Assembly: GCA_026196225.1 (NCBI GenBank)
Contig: JAPHRD010000060.1
Location: 1-61,586, forward strand
Direction: 5' to 3'
DNA: 61,586 nucleotides
From: Motiliproteus sp.
GTDB lineage: Bacteria > Pseudomonadota > Gammaproteobacteria > Pseudomonadales > Balneatricaceae
Shown: positions 61,340 through 61,586 of the stretch, in pieces
How positions within the stretch are numbered: the stretch's first letter is position 1
Layout of the letters: each line of letters begins with the position of its first letter
Made by a program: the position numbers and the translations under genes
The notes under the pieces: model-generated
What the model saw: the letters and a program-made list of their open reading frames with translations, nothing else
What the model was told of the DNA's origin: nothing
Database searches by the model: none

Positions 61340-61586
61340 TTTAATATCTCCTGCATCCTCCTACGACCATCCCCTGTATTGGTGTTATGTCTTAGTGGAT
61401 AAGAACCGCCGCAGGTGGTTTGAGCCGAGCGTTTATGCGAGACGACGTTTCGTTGCCTGCAACGCAACGGCCCGAAGTGGGAACAATCGTAACCGGCCGG
61501 TAAACCCATCTTCCGCGCCAGGCTCAAGCGGATAATGTAGGTGTCCACCCAGATTCAAGTGGACACCTGTTATGACCCTGATAATC
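61340..61586. other. Non-coding right end with inverted repeat
   Basis: No further tRNA or convincing gene is seen after tRNA-Tyr. A short hairpin CGTTG-CCTG-CAACG occurs near 61452. At 61539-61568 AGGTGTCCAC and GTGGACACCT form a perfect 10-bp inverted repeat around a 10-base loop. The latter could be a terminator (no T-tract) or the edge of an insertion element beyond the window. Confidence 0.5.

Noticed and set aside
61207-61548. 113-codon minus-strand frame over the tRNA-Tyr gene
   Set aside because: Its sequence (GEGWIRTTEARASDLQSDPF) is the translated complement of the tRNA, a well-known false annotation.
1-61586. CRISPR array, prophage, toxin-antitoxin or defence genes
   Set aside because: No regularly spaced repeats with unique spacers, no phage structural or integrase genes and no defence-family motifs were found on either strand.

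Overview
The window looks like the chromosome of a free-living marine gammaproteobacterium, probably an Oceanospirillales/Alteromonadales-type lineage. This is inferred from gene content and order: rsxABCDGE-nth, a 13-gene nuo operon with fused nuoCD, the flgO/flgP/flgT flagellar ring genes typical of polar flagella, a Pseudomonas-style cysI-DUF934-cysH set, TAXI-type TRAP transport and a PHA depolymerase. No phage, CRISPR array or intact insertion sequence is visible. Both window edges carry inverted repeats that could be mobile-element or terminator remnants.

Layout. 1-5.8 kb: a small conserved protein, an AT-rich gene-poor gap with a possible gene remnant, chromate transporter chrA, an unknown acidic protein, then rlmB and hemH on the minus strand. 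4.7-7.3 kb: flgP and flgO (minus) divergent from flgT (plus), with a perfect 17-bp palindrome between them. 7.5-15.9 kb: sulfate assimilation. cysI, a DUF934 gene, cysH and cysG lie on the minus strand, a TauE/SafE permease sits between, and cysD-cysN are on the plus strand. CysH has the cysteine set of an APS reductase, and CysN carries a decayed APS-kinase-like tail without a P-loop, so the route probably goes directly from APS to sulfite. 16.1-23.0 kb: the Rnf/Rsx electron-transport operon followed by nth. RsxC has a long five-repeat helical C-terminus.

23.0-25.8 kb: a CBS protein, a calcium-binding RTX-tail-like protein with a long structured leader, and a convergent LuxR-type regulator with an atypical receiver. 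25.9-39.7 kb: the most interesting block. On the minus strand lie dctB-like kinase, dctD-like sigma-54 activator, a regulatory region, a TAXI solute receptor, a fused TRAP permease, L-2-hydroxyglutarate oxidase LhgO and an unusual SDR. The regulatory region holds a near-consensus -24/-12 promoter and inverted-repeat candidate enhancer sites. Upstream, a LysR gene is divergent from a YdiJ-type D-2-hydroxyglutarate dehydrogenase. I infer a regulated system for uptake and oxidation of 2-hydroxyglutarate or a related hydroxy-acid.

39.8-45.8 kb: single genes, namely a periplasmic binding protein, a CigR-like protein, a Sel1-repeat protein, a membrane PAS-GGDEF-EAL enzyme, a secreted PHA depolymerase and a second CBS protein. 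46.0-61.2 kb: the complete nuoA-N operon for respiratory complex I. It is interrupted between nuoB and nuoCD by a dense row of stem-loops and between nuoI and nuoJ by a tandem repeat. 61.2-61.6 kb: tRNA-Tyr with a clear promoter, then a non-coding end. Rnf, complex I, LhgO and YdiJ all exchange electrons with NADH, ferredoxin or quinone pools, so much of the window is respiratory and redox metabolism.
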